Source: Enterococcus mundtii (GTDB lineage: Bacteria > Bacillota > Bacilli > Lactobacillales > Enterococcaceae). Taken from it: a DNA stretch of 64,000 bases. Each line of letters opens with the position of its first letter. Position 1 is the stretch's first letter. A program made the position numbers and the translations under genes. Location: assembly GCF_003957375.1 (NCBI RefSeq), contig NZ_CP025473.1, positions 62,001 through 126,000 of the forward strand, written 5' to 3'. Of the stretch, positions 42,252 through 50,959 are shown one piece after another. Under the pieces are notes generated by a model that saw nothing but the letters and a program-made list of their open reading frames with translations, was not told the origin of the DNA and made no database searches.

Positions 42252-42494
42252 TTGACGCGCGAAGAAGTATTTAATAAGGTAGCTAAAATCATTTCAAATC
42301 ACTTTGAAATGGATACAGACAAAGTGACAGATGAATTGAACATTAAAGATGATCTGAAAGCTGATTCAATTAGTATCATGGAATTTGTTCTTGAACTGGA
42401 AGATGAGTTTGGTACAGAGATCTCTGATGAAGATGCTGAACAAATCGAAACAGTCGGCGGTGCCGTGGATTATATCAGCAAACACTTGAAATAA
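42252..42494 (+). CDS. acpB: Acyl carrier protein (plsX-linked, AcpB-like)
   Basis: 80 residues from a TTG at 42252, chosen because GGGGGTG lies just before it; GTG 42243 is an alternative. The phosphopantetheine site is LKADSISIMEF (Ser39), with Ile where the common DSL motif has Leu. Acidic helices (DEFGTEISDEDAEQIET) are typical. In E. faecalis an auxiliary ACP encoded with plsX (AcpB) helps shut down fatty acid synthesis when exogenous fatty acids are present; this gene has the same position. The main ACP should be in the fab operon, outside the window. Confidence 0.9.
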   Translation: MTREEVFNKVAKIISNHFEMDTDKVTDELNIKDDLKADSISIMEFVLELEDEFGTEISDEDAEQIETVGGAVDYISKHLK

Positions 42495-42550
42495 ATTGAA
42501 TAAATACACATCAACTGATGAATGAATTGGCGAAAGCCAATTTCAACTCA

Positions 42551-42605
42551 AGCCAAGAAGCCAGAAATAGTTTAGCTATTTCATGGTTTCTTGGCTTTTT
42601 CAATC
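42551..42605 (+). terminator. Terminator after the acyl carrier protein gene
   Basis: AGCCAAGAA and GAAATAG pair with CTATTTC and TTCTTGGCT, then TTTTT. A smaller GAAA-loop hairpin (AATTGGC/GCCAATT) lies just before it at 42525-42542. From 42606 to about 42887 there is AT-rich spacer with no gene. Confidence 0.85.
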
Positions 42606-42887
42606 ATAGTTATTTAAATAAAAAGAGTTTTTTTAAAGAGAAGAATTATGTCACAACATTCGATAGAAAGAGGTAGTTACACAACATTTCTATTTCGTAT
42701 ATACTGTATAATTATGCTTTTTTAAAATGGGACACCTCTTAGGTTAAAACTGTTTTTCATATAAAAAGTGATTTTTGCAGATTTTTATAATGATTCTTAA
42801 TTTATAAAAATAGTAGGATAAAGAGAAGGTTAGCCACATACCTCATTTTTTTTTAATCTTCTTTAGGAGCTGACATAGCTACGTAAG

Positions 42888-42902
42888 ATTTTTCAGACAA
42901 TT
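42888..42902 (+). promoter_or_regulatory. CodY-like box upstream of opp
   Basis: ATTTTTCAGACAATT matches the CodY consensus AATTTTCWGAAAATT at 13 of 15 positions. It ends 22 bases before the -35 of the opp promoter. CodY represses peptide-uptake genes, including opp in L. lactis, when branched-chain amino acids are plentiful. Confidence 0.55.
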
Positions 42903-42924
42903 CTGGCAACAGTGTGAAATAATC

Positions 42925-42953
42925 TTGCAATATAAAACGGTTTTCTATATAAT
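42925..42953 (+). promoter_or_regulatory. opp operon promoter
   Basis: TTGCAA, 17 bases, TATAAT: consensus -10, four-base -35 match and ideal spacing. A small palindrome, AAAACGGTTTT, sits in the spacer and could be an operator. The leader to oppD is about 120 bases. Confidence 0.8.
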
Positions 42954-43081
42954 TATTAATAATTAATTACACACTCCTTAGAATGCTACTTATTTAATTT
43001 TTTTTTGCTAAGTTGTTATTCAGTGTAGGATTATTTTTTTTATTAAAAACTTCCATCGAGGGAGCAGAGAGGGGTATTCGA

Positions 43082-44086
43082 TTGTCAGATAACCAATTAT
43101 TAGATGTTCAGAACCTACACACAGGCTTCCGTCTAAAAGATGAATACTACGATGCAGTAGACGACGTTTCTTTTACTTTAGATAAAAACGAGATCTTAGC
43201 CATCGTTGGTGAGTCTGGTTGCGGGAAAAGTACGTTAGCTACAACGATTATGGGATTATTAGATCCTAACAATACAAAGATCACAGGGGAAATCATGTAC
43301 AATGATTTAAATTTGATTGAATTAAATGAAACATTGTATAACAAGATCCGCGGAAATGATATTGGGATGATTTTTCAAGATCCATTATCTGCACTAAACC
43401 CTTTGATGAGAATTGAAGACCAAATCAAAGAAGGTTTGTCTTACCATACAAAAATGACTGCTGAGCAAAGACAAGCACGTGCATTAGAATTACTAGAACA
43501 AGTAGGGATTCCGAATCCTGCACGAGTTGGACGTCAGTATCCTCATGAGTTGTCAGGTGGGATGAGACAGCGGGTGATCATCGCGATTGCGATTGCATGT
43601 AAGCCACCGATCATTATCGCGGATGAACCAACGACTGCCTTGGACGTAACGATTCAAGCACAGATTCTTGACTTACTGAAAGATTTACAAGAAGAAACTA
43701 AAACTGGGATCATCTTGATCACACATGATTTAGGTGTCGTAGCTGAAATGGCGGATCGTGTTGCTGTGATGTATGGGGGACAATTTGTTGAAGTTGCAGG
43801 AGTCAAAGAGTTATTTGAAAATCCAAAACACCCATATACACGATCATTGCTAAATTCAATTCCACAAGAAGGAAATCACGAGGCAGAGTTACATGTGATT
43901 GAAGGTGTAGTCCCTTCATTAAAAAATATGCCACGAACAGGTTGCCGATTTGCGCCACGGATTCCTTGGATCCCAGCGAGCGCTCACGAAGAAAATCCAG
44001 TCTTACATGAAATCGCACCGAATCATATGGTACGTTGCTCATGTTATAAACATTTCCACTTTAGAGACGAAAAAGGAGAGGTGTAG
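43082..44086 (+). CDS. oppD: Oligopeptide ABC transporter ATPase OppD
   Basis: 334 residues from TTG 43082, which is preceded by AGAGGGG; an upstream in-frame start at 43013 would add a hydrophobic stretch not seen in the family. Walker A GESGCGKSTLAT, signature LSGGMRQRVIIA, Walker B IIIADEPTTALD. The C-terminal domain carries the Cys-containing region (GCRFAPR to VRCSCYKH) that binds an iron-sulphur cluster in some relatives. First gene of oppDFBCA, the same order as in L. lactis. Confidence 0.95.
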   Translation: MSDNQLLDVQNLHTGFRLKDEYYDAVDDVSFTLDKNEILAIVGESGCGKSTLATTIMGLLDPNNTKITGEIMYNDLNLIELNETLYNKIRGNDIGMIFQDPLSALNPLMRIEDQIKEGLSYHTKMTAEQRQARALELLEQVGIPNPARVGRQYPHELSGGMRQRVIIAIAIACKPPIIIADEPTTALDVTIQAQILDLLKDLQEETKTGIILITHDLGVVAEMADRVAVMYGGQFVEVAGVKELFENPKHPYTRSLLNSIPQEGNHEAELHVIEGVVPSLKNMPRTGCRFAPRIPWIPASAHEENPVLHEIAPNHMVRCSCYKHFHFRDEKGEV

Positions 44087-45031
44087 ATGTCAGAATTAAT
44101 TACAATCAAAGATTTGAAAGTTCACTATCCTATTCGCAGTGGGTTTTTCAACCGAGTGACAGACCATGTCTATGCAGTAGACGGTGTCGATTTTATTATT
44201 GAAAAAGGAAAAACATACGGATTAGTTGGAGAATCAGGTTCTGGGAAATCCACAACCGGAAAAGCGGTTGTCGGTCTAGAAAAAGTGACTTCTGGCCAAA
44301 TCATGTATGAAGGAAAAGACGTCACGAAAAGAAGTAACCGAAAAAAAATCGGCTACAACAAAGACGTCCAAATGATCTTTCAAGATTCAATGTCTAGTTT
44401 GAATCCTAAAAAACGAGTATTGGACATTATCGCTGAGCCGATCCGTAACTTTGAACGCTTGAGCGATCAGGAAGAAAAGAAAAAAGTCAAAGGCTTATTG
44501 GACATCGTTGGGATGCCAGAAGATGCGTTATACAAATATCCTCATGAATTTTCTGGTGGACAAAGACAGCGTTTAGGCGTTGCCCGAGCAGTAGCAACGA
44601 ATCCTAAATTGATTGTTGCTGATGAACCTGTATCTGCCCTAGACTTATCTGTTCAGGCACAAGTATTGAACTTTATGAAACGCATCCAACAAGAATTTGG
44701 CTTGAGCTATTTATTCATCTCTCATGACTTGGGTGTCGTAAAACACATGTGTGACAACATCGCGATCATGTATAAAGGTCGATTTGTTGAAATCGGTACA
44801 CGAGAAGATATCTATAATGATCCGCGCCACATCTACACAAAACGCTTACTATCTGCGATTCCACGCATCGATGTAGACAATCGGGAAATACAAAAACAAA
44901 ACCGACGAAATGTTGAACGTGAGTATATCGAACATCAAAAAGATTACTACGATACAGCAGGTCGAGTGTATGATTTACGTACACTAACCACTACACACAA
45001 AGTAGCGTTGAAAGATGGAGGTGCTAGCTAA
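44087..45031 (+). CDS. oppF: Oligopeptide ABC transporter ATPase OppF
   Basis: 314 residues, partner of OppD. Walker A GESGSGKSTTGK, Q-loop MIFQDSMSSLNPKKRV, signature FSGGQRQRLGVA, Walker B LIVADEPVSALD. The C-terminal extension (NRREIQKQ-type, then HQKDYYDTAGRVYDL) lacks the cysteines found in OppD. The ATG follows the oppD stop immediately and uses AAAGGAGAGGTG. The last base overlaps oppB. Confidence 0.95.
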   Translation: MSELITIKDLKVHYPIRSGFFNRVTDHVYAVDGVDFIIEKGKTYGLVGESGSGKSTTGKAVVGLEKVTSGQIMYEGKDVTKRSNRKKIGYNKDVQMIFQDSMSSLNPKKRVLDIIAEPIRNFERLSDQEEKKKVKGLLDIVGMPEDALYKYPHEFSGGQRQRLGVARAVATNPKLIVADEPVSALDLSVQAQVLNFMKRIQQEFGLSYLFISHDLGVVKHMCDNIAIMYKGRFVEIGTREDIYNDPRHIYTKRLLSAIPRIDVDNREIQKQNRRNVEREYIEHQKDYYDTAGRVYDLRTLTTTHKVALKDGGAS

Positions 45032-45993
45032 TGTGGAAAACGATTCTACGAAGAGTTCTTTTGATGATCCCACAAGTGATCATTCTTAGTGTGTTGATCT
45101 TTATGCTAGCGCAAGCCATGCCTGGAGATCCGTTTACAGGATTGATCAACCCAAACCAAGATCCAGCTGTGATCGAGCAGATGCGTCAGGCAGCGGGCTT
45201 GAATGATCCTTGGTATGAACAATATTTCCGCTGGGTCGGAAATGCCTTACAAGGTGATTTTGGACAAAGTTTCTTATATAAGCGTTCGGTTTCCTCTTTG
45301 ATTGGGGAACGAATCGTCAATACTTTATATTTATCTATTTTAACTGTTATTATTACGTACTTGATTGCTGTACCACTAGGTATGTTAGCTGGTCGATACC
45401 AAAATTCGATTTTGGACAAAGCTGTTGTTATTTATAACTTCTTCAGTTTTGCTGTTCCATTATTCATTTTCGGATTGATCATGTTGTTTGTTTTTGGCTA
45501 TCGTTTAGGTTGGTTCCCAACAAGTGGTTCTCAGACTTTAGGTTTCCAGGGAGGATTTTTCGCTCAATGGATGGATCGATTGCAATACATTTTATTACCA
45601 TCGATCACACAGGCCTTTTTAGCCACAGCAGTAACGATCCAGTATTTACGAAGTGAAGTCATTGATTCGAAATCCTTAGACTTTGTACGTACAGCTCGTT
45701 CCAAAGGGGTGCCGACAAACAAAGTATTCAGTCGTCACATTTTCCGTAATGCAGCATTGCCGATGGCATCTCAAATGGGGTATGAAATTACTTCATTGAT
45801 TGCTGGTTCTGTCGTTATCGAAAAAATCTTTGGTTATCCTGGTGTCGGAAAATTGTTTATTGACTCAATCGGTCAACGTGATTATACCGTAATCACAGCC
45901 TTAGTCTTGATTTTAGGAATCGCAACGCTCGTCGGAACACTGCTGTCAGATATTATCATGAGCATTGTTGATCCGCGTATACGAATCCAATAA
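45031..45993 (+). CDS. oppB: Oligopeptide ABC transporter permease OppB
   Basis: 320 residues, about six membrane segments. It begins with the signal-anchor-like TILRRVLLMIPQVIILSVLI and contains the ATPase-coupling loop DFVRTARSKGVPTNKVFSRH (EAA motif). ATG overlaps the oppF stop (TAATG) and follows GGAGGTGCTAGC. Confidence 0.95.
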   Translation: MWKTILRRVLLMIPQVIILSVLIFMLAQAMPGDPFTGLINPNQDPAVIEQMRQAAGLNDPWYEQYFRWVGNALQGDFGQSFLYKRSVSSLIGERIVNTLYLSILTVIITYLIAVPLGMLAGRYQNSILDKAVVIYNFFSFAVPLFIFGLIMLFVFGYRLGWFPTSGSQTLGFQGGFFAQWMDRLQYILLPSITQAFLATAVTIQYLRSEVIDSKSLDFVRTARSKGVPTNKVFSRHIFRNAALPMASQMGYEITSLIAGSVVIEKIFGYPGVGKLFIDSIGQRDYTVITALVLILGIATLVGTLLSDIIMSIVDPRIRIQ

Positions 45994-46021
45994 AAAAATC
46001 AAACAGAAGGGAGAATCGATC

Positions 46022-46936
46022 ATGAGTGATAAAAACAAAGAAGTTGCGCAAGAAAGTATCCCACCGATGGGTATACGAATGATTGCACGAGAATTCAAAA
46101 AAGATAAAGTAGCCATTTTTTCACTGGCTTTGTTAGTTGTTTTATTATTAGTTATTTTTATCGGGGCGATCTTTATTGATCAAGATAAAGTAATGTTTGT
46201 TAGTATTTTTGATAAGTATGCTGAACCTGGCGCCATCTCTTCTCAAGGATCAAAATTCCTTTTAGGAGCAGATGAAGGTGGACGTGATGTCTTCGGTCAA
46301 TTGATTATCGGAGCAAGAAACTCTGTGATGATCGGTTTTGCGATTACGATCATTACGTCGATCATCGGAGTAGGGCTTGGAATTCTTTCAGGGTTTTATG
46401 GTGGGATCATTGATAACGTATTGATGCGTATTGTTGATTTTATTATGATTTTACCGATCATGTTGATCATTATCGTGTTTGTTTCGATCATTTCGCGCTA
46501 TAACGTTTGGTCATTTATTTTTATCATGAGTGCATTTTATTGGGTAGCTAAAGCCCGATTATTCAGAAGTAAGACGTTATCAGAAGCTAGACGTGATTAT
46601 GTCAGTGCTTCAAAAACGATGGGAACAAGTGATTTCAAAATCATGTTCCGTGAAATCATGCCAAACCTTAGTTCATTGATCATCACCAACTTAACAATGA
46701 ACTTTGCGGCAAATATTGGGATCGAGACCACTTTGACTTTCTTAGGCTTTGGATTGCCAGCTAATGTACCTAGTTTAGGAACATTGATCGGTTATGCAAG
46801 TAATGGTGAAGTTTTAGTGAATCGACAATGGATTTGGTTACCCGCGTCAATTCTAATTTTAGTGTTGATGTTGAGTATAAACTACGTTGGACAAGCATTT
46901 AAGCGTTCTGCAGATGCGCGACAACGTTTAGGATAA
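46022..46936 (+). CDS. oppC: Oligopeptide ABC transporter permease OppC
   Basis: 304 residues, second membrane subunit. N-terminal membrane segment (VAIFSLALLVVLLLVIFIGA), then GADEGGRDVFGQLIIGARNS and the EAA loop RRDYVSASKTMGTSDFKIMF. ATG 46022 after GAAGGGAGAATCGATC is preferred; the frame is open to 45965, inside oppB. Confidence 0.95.
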   Translation: MSDKNKEVAQESIPPMGIRMIAREFKKDKVAIFSLALLVVLLLVIFIGAIFIDQDKVMFVSIFDKYAEPGAISSQGSKFLLGADEGGRDVFGQLIIGARNSVMIGFAITIITSIIGVGLGILSGFYGGIIDNVLMRIVDFIMILPIMLIIIVFVSIISRYNVWSFIFIMSAFYWVAKARLFRSKTLSEARRDYVSASKTMGTSDFKIMFREIMPNLSSLIITNLTMNFAANIGIETTLTFLGFGLPANVPSLGTLIGYASNGEVLVNRQWIWLPASILILVLMLSINYVGQAFKRSADARQRLG

Positions 46937-46961
46937 GAGAAGTGAAGGGGGAAAATAGGAT

Positions 46962-48743
46962 ATGAAGAAAACGATTTTTGGATTTGTCACACTGCTATCT
47001 GTGGGAGCATTAGCAGCGTGTGGAAATGGCGGCGGAACTAGCTCGTCAGGTAATAATTCAGCAGATAATGGGGATAAAAGTGAATTGACTTTCCCATTAG
47101 CTACAACGAATAATGATGAAGCAATCGAAGATGGACAGTTAGATGTGGCAGTAGCAACAGACAGTCAGTTTAAAGGATTGTTCCAATGGGAATTTTATCA
47201 AGATGCCTTTGATGCAGCATTTATGGCGCCTTCACATGAACCATTGTTTTCAAATGATGATAACTTCACGATCACAAACGATGGTGCAGCCTCATTAGAA
47301 TTAGATGAAGATGCAAAAACAGCAACAATCACACTTAAAGACAACGTAAAATGGTCTGATGGTGTCGATGTCACAGCAGATGATGTTATTTTCCCTTATG
47401 AAATCATCGGAAACTCTGAATACACTGGTATCCGTTACGATGATACATTCCGTAATATCGTTGGTATGGAAGAATATAACAGCGGTAGTGCAGATACGAT
47501 TTCTGGAATTACAAAAGTAGATGACAAAACTGTTAAAATCGAATATAAAGAAATGAACCCAAGCATGCTTCAAGCAGGTGGTGGAATTTGGACATATGCA
47601 GCACCAAAACACACACTTGAAGGAATTGCTATCAAAGACATGGAATCAAGTGACCAAGTTCGTAAGAATCCTGTGACATTTGGTCCTTACTATATGAGTA
47701 ACATCGTTGCTGGTGAATCAGTAGAGTTCTTACCAAATGAATACTACTGGAATGGTACACCACAATTGAAAAAAATCACAATGAAATCATTACCAACAGC
47801 AAGTGCAACAGAAGCATTAAATTCAAAATTATATGACATGATTTTCCAAATGCCAACAGATACGTATGACACATACAAAGATATCGCTGGTTATACGAAT
47901 CTAGGACGTCAGCAAACTTCATACACTTACTTAGGTTTCAAACTAGGTAAATGGAATGCTGAAAGTGGAAGTGTTGAATATGATCCAAACTCAAAAATGG
48001 CTGACAAAGCATTACGTCAAGCAATGGGTTACGCGTTAGACAACACTGCAGTAGGCGAACGTTTCTATGCTGGTTTAAGAAGCAATGCGACTTCATTGAT
48101 TCCACCAGTATTTGAATCATTCCACGATGCAGATCTAAAAGGCTTCACACAAGATCTTGATAAAGCCAATAAATTATTGGATGATGCAGGATATAAAGAT
48201 GTTGATGGCGATGGTATCCGTGAAGACAAAGATGGTAACAAGTTGACAATCAACTTTGCGTCAATGGCAGGTGGCGAAACAGCACAACCATTAGCAGATT
48301 ACTACGTACAACAATGGAAAGAGATTGGTTTAGATGTTCAATATACAACAGGTCGTCTGATCGAATTCAACTCATTCTATGATCGTTTGGAAAATGATGA
48401 TCCAGAAATCGATATCTACCAAGCAGCTTGGAGCACAGGAACAGATCCAAACCCAAGTGGACTATGGGGTGCAAATGCAGCGTTCAACTACACTCGTTTT
48501 GAGTCAGAAGAAAACACAAAATTGATCAATGATATCAATTCAAGTGCAGCATTTGATGCAGATTACCAAAAAGAAGCTTACAAAAAATGGCAAGAATACG
48601 CATTTGAAGAAGCTTTTGCTATTCCAACATTGTTCCGTAACGAAGTATTACCAGTAAACGACCGCGTCAAAGATTGGAACTGGGCATATGATGCTGTCAA
48701 TCCATGGGCTGTTGTATCTGTAACTTCCGATTCACGTTCATAA
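46962..48743 (+). CDS. oppA: Oligopeptide-binding lipoprotein OppA
   Basis: 593 residues, SBP family 5. Lipoprotein signal peptide with lipobox LAAC (Cys at residue 20), then a Gly/Ser/Asn linker. The mature part binds extracellular peptides and delivers them to OppBC. Family features include ATITLKDNVKWSDGVDVTADD and the repeated substrate-domain motifs. ATG follows GAAGGGGGAAAATAGG. Last gene of the operon. Confidence 0.96.
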   Translation: MKKTIFGFVTLLSVGALAACGNGGGTSSSGNNSADNGDKSELTFPLATTNNDEAIEDGQLDVAVATDSQFKGLFQWEFYQDAFDAAFMAPSHEPLFSNDDNFTITNDGAASLELDEDAKTATITLKDNVKWSDGVDVTADDVIFPYEIIGNSEYTGIRYDDTFRNIVGMEEYNSGSADTISGITKVDDKTVKIEYKEMNPSMLQAGGGIWTYAAPKHTLEGIAIKDMESSDQVRKNPVTFGPYYMSNIVAGESVEFLPNEYYWNGTPQLKKITMKSLPTASATEALNSKLYDMIFQMPTDTYDTYKDIAGYTNLGRQQTSYTYLGFKLGKWNAESGSVEYDPNSKMADKALRQAMGYALDNTAVGERFYAGLRSNATSLIPPVFESFHDADLKGFTQDLDKANKLLDDAGYKDVDGDGIREDKDGNKLTINFASMAGGETAQPLADYYVQQWKEIGLDVQYTTGRLIEFNSFYDRLENDDPEIDIYQAAWSTGTDPNPSGLWGANAAFNYTRFESEENTKLINDINSSAAFDADYQKEAYKKWQEYAFEEAFAIPTLFRNEVLPVNDRVKDWNWAYDAVNPWAVVSVTSDSRS

Positions 48744-48756
48744 TCAACAAATGATA

Positions 48757-48811
48757 AAACCGAATCAGTTCGAGATAGGATTCTCCTATTCTCGGCTGGC
48801 TCGGTTTTTTT
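48757..48811 (+). terminator. Terminator of the opp operon
   Basis: AAACCGA pairs with TCGGTTT around an inner stem CGAGATAGGA/TCCTATTCTCG; seven T follow. Confidence 0.9.
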
Positions 48812-49053
48812 AATAAGTGTAGGTCTGTGAAAGTTTTGTCACCATCAATCATTAATACATAACAAATAAACTATGGGTGTTTTTTAATTAGGAAAAACAA
48901 GGAAACATTTGTTTTTTGATAATGAAAAAAATATATAATAGATATGAGAATAAATGAAATAGGAGAGAGGGGAGGGTGCGTTTCATATATATACTTACTT
49001 TATCGACATTTTGAAATGCTAAATCAAAAATAAAACATACAAAGGAGAATTTT

Positions 49054-49436
49054 ATGAAAAACAAAAAATTAGTTATTAGTGTTATGGAACTTTTGCTGGT
49101 ATAGGAGTATTTGTCTCAATCGATCAAGTAAGTGCGTCAGAAATGAATGAACCTTTGATTATATCAAACTATGCAAATATATTTGATATGGATATTGTGC
49201 AAGAACAAGCAGTAATGATTCAGCAGAAAATCACAATGGCTACATTTTATGGTGGAGTAACCGGTGTTCCTGGATTTGGTACAGTATGGGGAGAATTTAC
49301 GCCATCTAGTAGAAGAGTCACAGTTCAGGCGAAGGGAACAAAAACTGTTAATGTCACAGGAGGACCTAGAGTAGAAGTAAGAGCAGAAGCTCCACGTGCA
49401 TTTACGGGAAATACCTCTGGATGGTGGTGGGCATAG
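49054..49436 (+). pseudogene. Lactococcin-972-family bacteriocin gene, frameshifted
   Basis: A good ribosome-binding site (AAAGGAG) precedes ATG 49054, which opens a typical signal peptide, MKNKKLVISVM. The frame hits TAG at 49102-49104. Shifting by one base near 49084 continues the signal peptide (GTFAGIGVFVSIDQVSAS) into an open frame to 49436. The mature region ends in GGVTGVPGFGTVWGEF, then RRVTV, then APRAFTGNTSGWWWA, the Gly-Trp and aromatic-rich pattern of lactococcin 972 relatives. A one-base deletion, or a sequencing error, explains the break. A -10-like TATAAT lies at 48934. No intact ABC/7TM immunity genes follow. Family assignment is by pattern only. Confidence 0.5.
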
Positions 49437-49442
49437 AGATTT

Positions 49443-49603
49443 AAGAACCTAAGACAAATTTTTTATACAGTATTACCCGAGCTATATAGAGATTACTGCT
49501 ACGGTCAGGTTGTTACTAGAAGTCAACAATCTCTTCAGTGATATCTCAAATACAGTTCGGGTATTTAAATATTTGAAAACATATTTTAGGTCCTTTTTTT
49601 CTT
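49443..49603 (+). terminator. Extended hairpin after the bacteriocin gene
   Basis: An outer pairing AAGAACCTAA / TTAGGTCCTT, ending in a T run, encloses an inner stem TACCCGAGCTATAT / ATACAGTTCGGGTA (49474-49564, with G-U pairs). It may terminate the bacteriocin transcript; the size is unusual. Confidence 0.4.
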
Positions 49604-49612
49604 TCATTATGA

Positions 49613-49968
49613 AAAAATCTATCGAGGGTTATTTATAGTTACAGTGTTAAGTTTCCTTTGTATCAGTCTGTCGTTGGGGATTTGGAATTTGATGGCTCGA
49701 TAACTATTGAGATGCTAAGGCTGCTTGGATATGAAGAAGAGGCAGAAAACTTTTTGGATATTGAAAGAACAATCTTGGGCGATCATACATAAATTAGTTT
49801 GTCGATTTAACAAGATGCATTAATCAGATCAGATATACTTTAACACCTATAAAATCTGATGTTGTTACTTATTTTTTTAGATTACATAGAAATGAAAAAG
49901 AGCAAGATTTGTTCAGTGCTTATATTGTAATGAAAGTACTCCTATTAAAATATTTGGACATTGTTTAA
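49613..49968 (+). pseudogene. Unrecognised decayed gene
   Basis: Two consecutive open fragments in different frames: 49613-49792 (VIYSYSVKFPLYQSVVGDLE, ending ERTILGDHT) and 49798-49968 (FVDLTRCINQIRYTLTPIKS, ending VMKVLLLKYLDIV). Both read like real protein rather than random translation and could be one gene with a disruption between 49785 and 49798. No ribosome-binding site with a start codon is visible. Its place after a bacteriocin gene suggests a lost immunity or transport gene, but I cannot identify it. Confidence 0.35.
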
Positions 49969-50033
49969 ATATACGTGTGCTAAATTATACTGACTGAATA
50001 ATCGCTGATTCCAACTACAATTAATATAACTTT

Positions 50034-50071
50034 AAAAAGGCATTTTCTGTTTTTTGGAAAGTGCTTTTTTT
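50034..50071 (+). terminator. Hairpin terminator upstream of rnc
   Basis: AAAAAGGCATTTTC pairs with GGAAAGTGCTTTTTTT around a T-rich loop. It separates the decayed region from rnc. Confidence 0.75.
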
Positions 50072-50185
50072 GTTCTTTGATAAGTAATGAGCTGGATTTA
50101 GGAATATTACAAGGTTTAGTATACTTTTATGAAAAAGAATCTTCAACATGGTTTATAAAGCTTTTCATACCTTTTGTCTCAACCA

Positions 50186-50214
50186 TTTCATATTTTATAA
50201 AAAACCAGTATAAT
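50186..50214 (+). promoter_or_regulatory. Probable rnc promoter
   Basis: TTTCAT, 17 bases, TATAAT. The -10 is consensus and the -35 poor. About 40 bases before rnc. Confidence 0.5.
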
Positions 50215-50254
50215 AAGGAAGTATTGAAAAAATAGCCATAAAGGAATGTGGGAA

Positions 50255-50947
50255 ATGGACAATCAGCTAACAAAAGAATTGAAAGAAAAGTATAGCATCG
50301 TTTTTCACGATTTAAACTTACTTGAACAAGCTTTTACCCATTCATCCTATGTGAATGAGCATCGCAATTTGCAATTGTCAGACAACGAACGTCTTGAGTT
50401 TTTAGGAGATGCTGTATTAGAGTTGATGGTTTCAGAATATCTGTATCGTTTGTATCCAGATATTCCGGAAGGAAAATTGACCAAAACTCGTGCAGCTATC
50501 GTACGTGAAGATAGTTTATCCAAATTTGCCAAGGAATGTCATTTTGATCAGTATATCCTGTTAGGAAAAGGTGAGGAGAACTCTGGTGGACGCACACGTC
50601 CAGCACTTCTTTGTGATTTGTTTGAAGCTTTTTTAGGAGCATTGTACCTTGATCAAGGATTTGACGCAGCACATGCGTTTATTGAAATGGTGATTTTTCC
50701 AAAGGTACGTGCCGGTGCTTTTTCCCATGAGATGGATCATAAAACAAGATTACAAGAAGTATTGCAAAAAGCAGGAGACGTGTTGATCGAATATCGTTTG
50801 ATCAATGAAGAAGGTCCAGCACACGAACGTATTTTTTGGATCGAAGTATACGTTGATGATCGGTTGATTGGAACTGGACAAGGAAAATCGAAAAAACTAG
50901 CAGAACAAGCTGCTGCTGAGAATGCTTTAGCAGCACTAAGTAAGTGA
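50255..50947 (+). CDS. rnc: Ribonuclease III
   Basis: Double-strand-specific endoribonuclease for rRNA processing and antisense control, 230 residues. Signature [14 protein letters not shown], second catalytic helix [16 protein letters not shown], and a C-terminal double-stranded-RNA-binding domain ([13 protein letters not shown] to [13 protein letters not shown]). ATG 50255 is chosen because AAAGGA ends right at the upstream ATG 50246, too close for that one. The rnc-smc-HAD-ftsY order is conserved in Lactobacillales. Confidence 0.96.
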   Translation: MDNQLTKELKEKYSIVFHDLNLLEQAFTHSSYVNEHRNLQLSDNERLEFLGDAVLELMVSEYLYRLYPDIPEGKLTKTRAAIVREDSLSKFAKECHFDQYILLGKGEENSGGRTRPALLCDLFEAFLGALYLDQGFDAAHAFIEMVIFPKVRAGAFSHEMDHKTRLQEVLQKAGDVLIEYRLINEEGPAHERIFWIEVYVDDRLIGTGQGKSKKLAEQAAAENALAALSK

Positions 50948-50959
50948 GGGAAAGGCTTC

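Noticed and set aside
42290-42312. Inverted repeat ATTTCAAA/TTTGAAAT inside the acyl carrier protein gene
   Set aside because: It lies inside a conserved coding region and is orientated differently from a FabT site; likely chance.
42933-42943. AAAACGGTTTT in the opp promoter as a CcpA (cre) site
   Set aside because: The flanking bases do not fit the cre consensus (no TG before and no CA after). Kept only as an unexplained palindrome.
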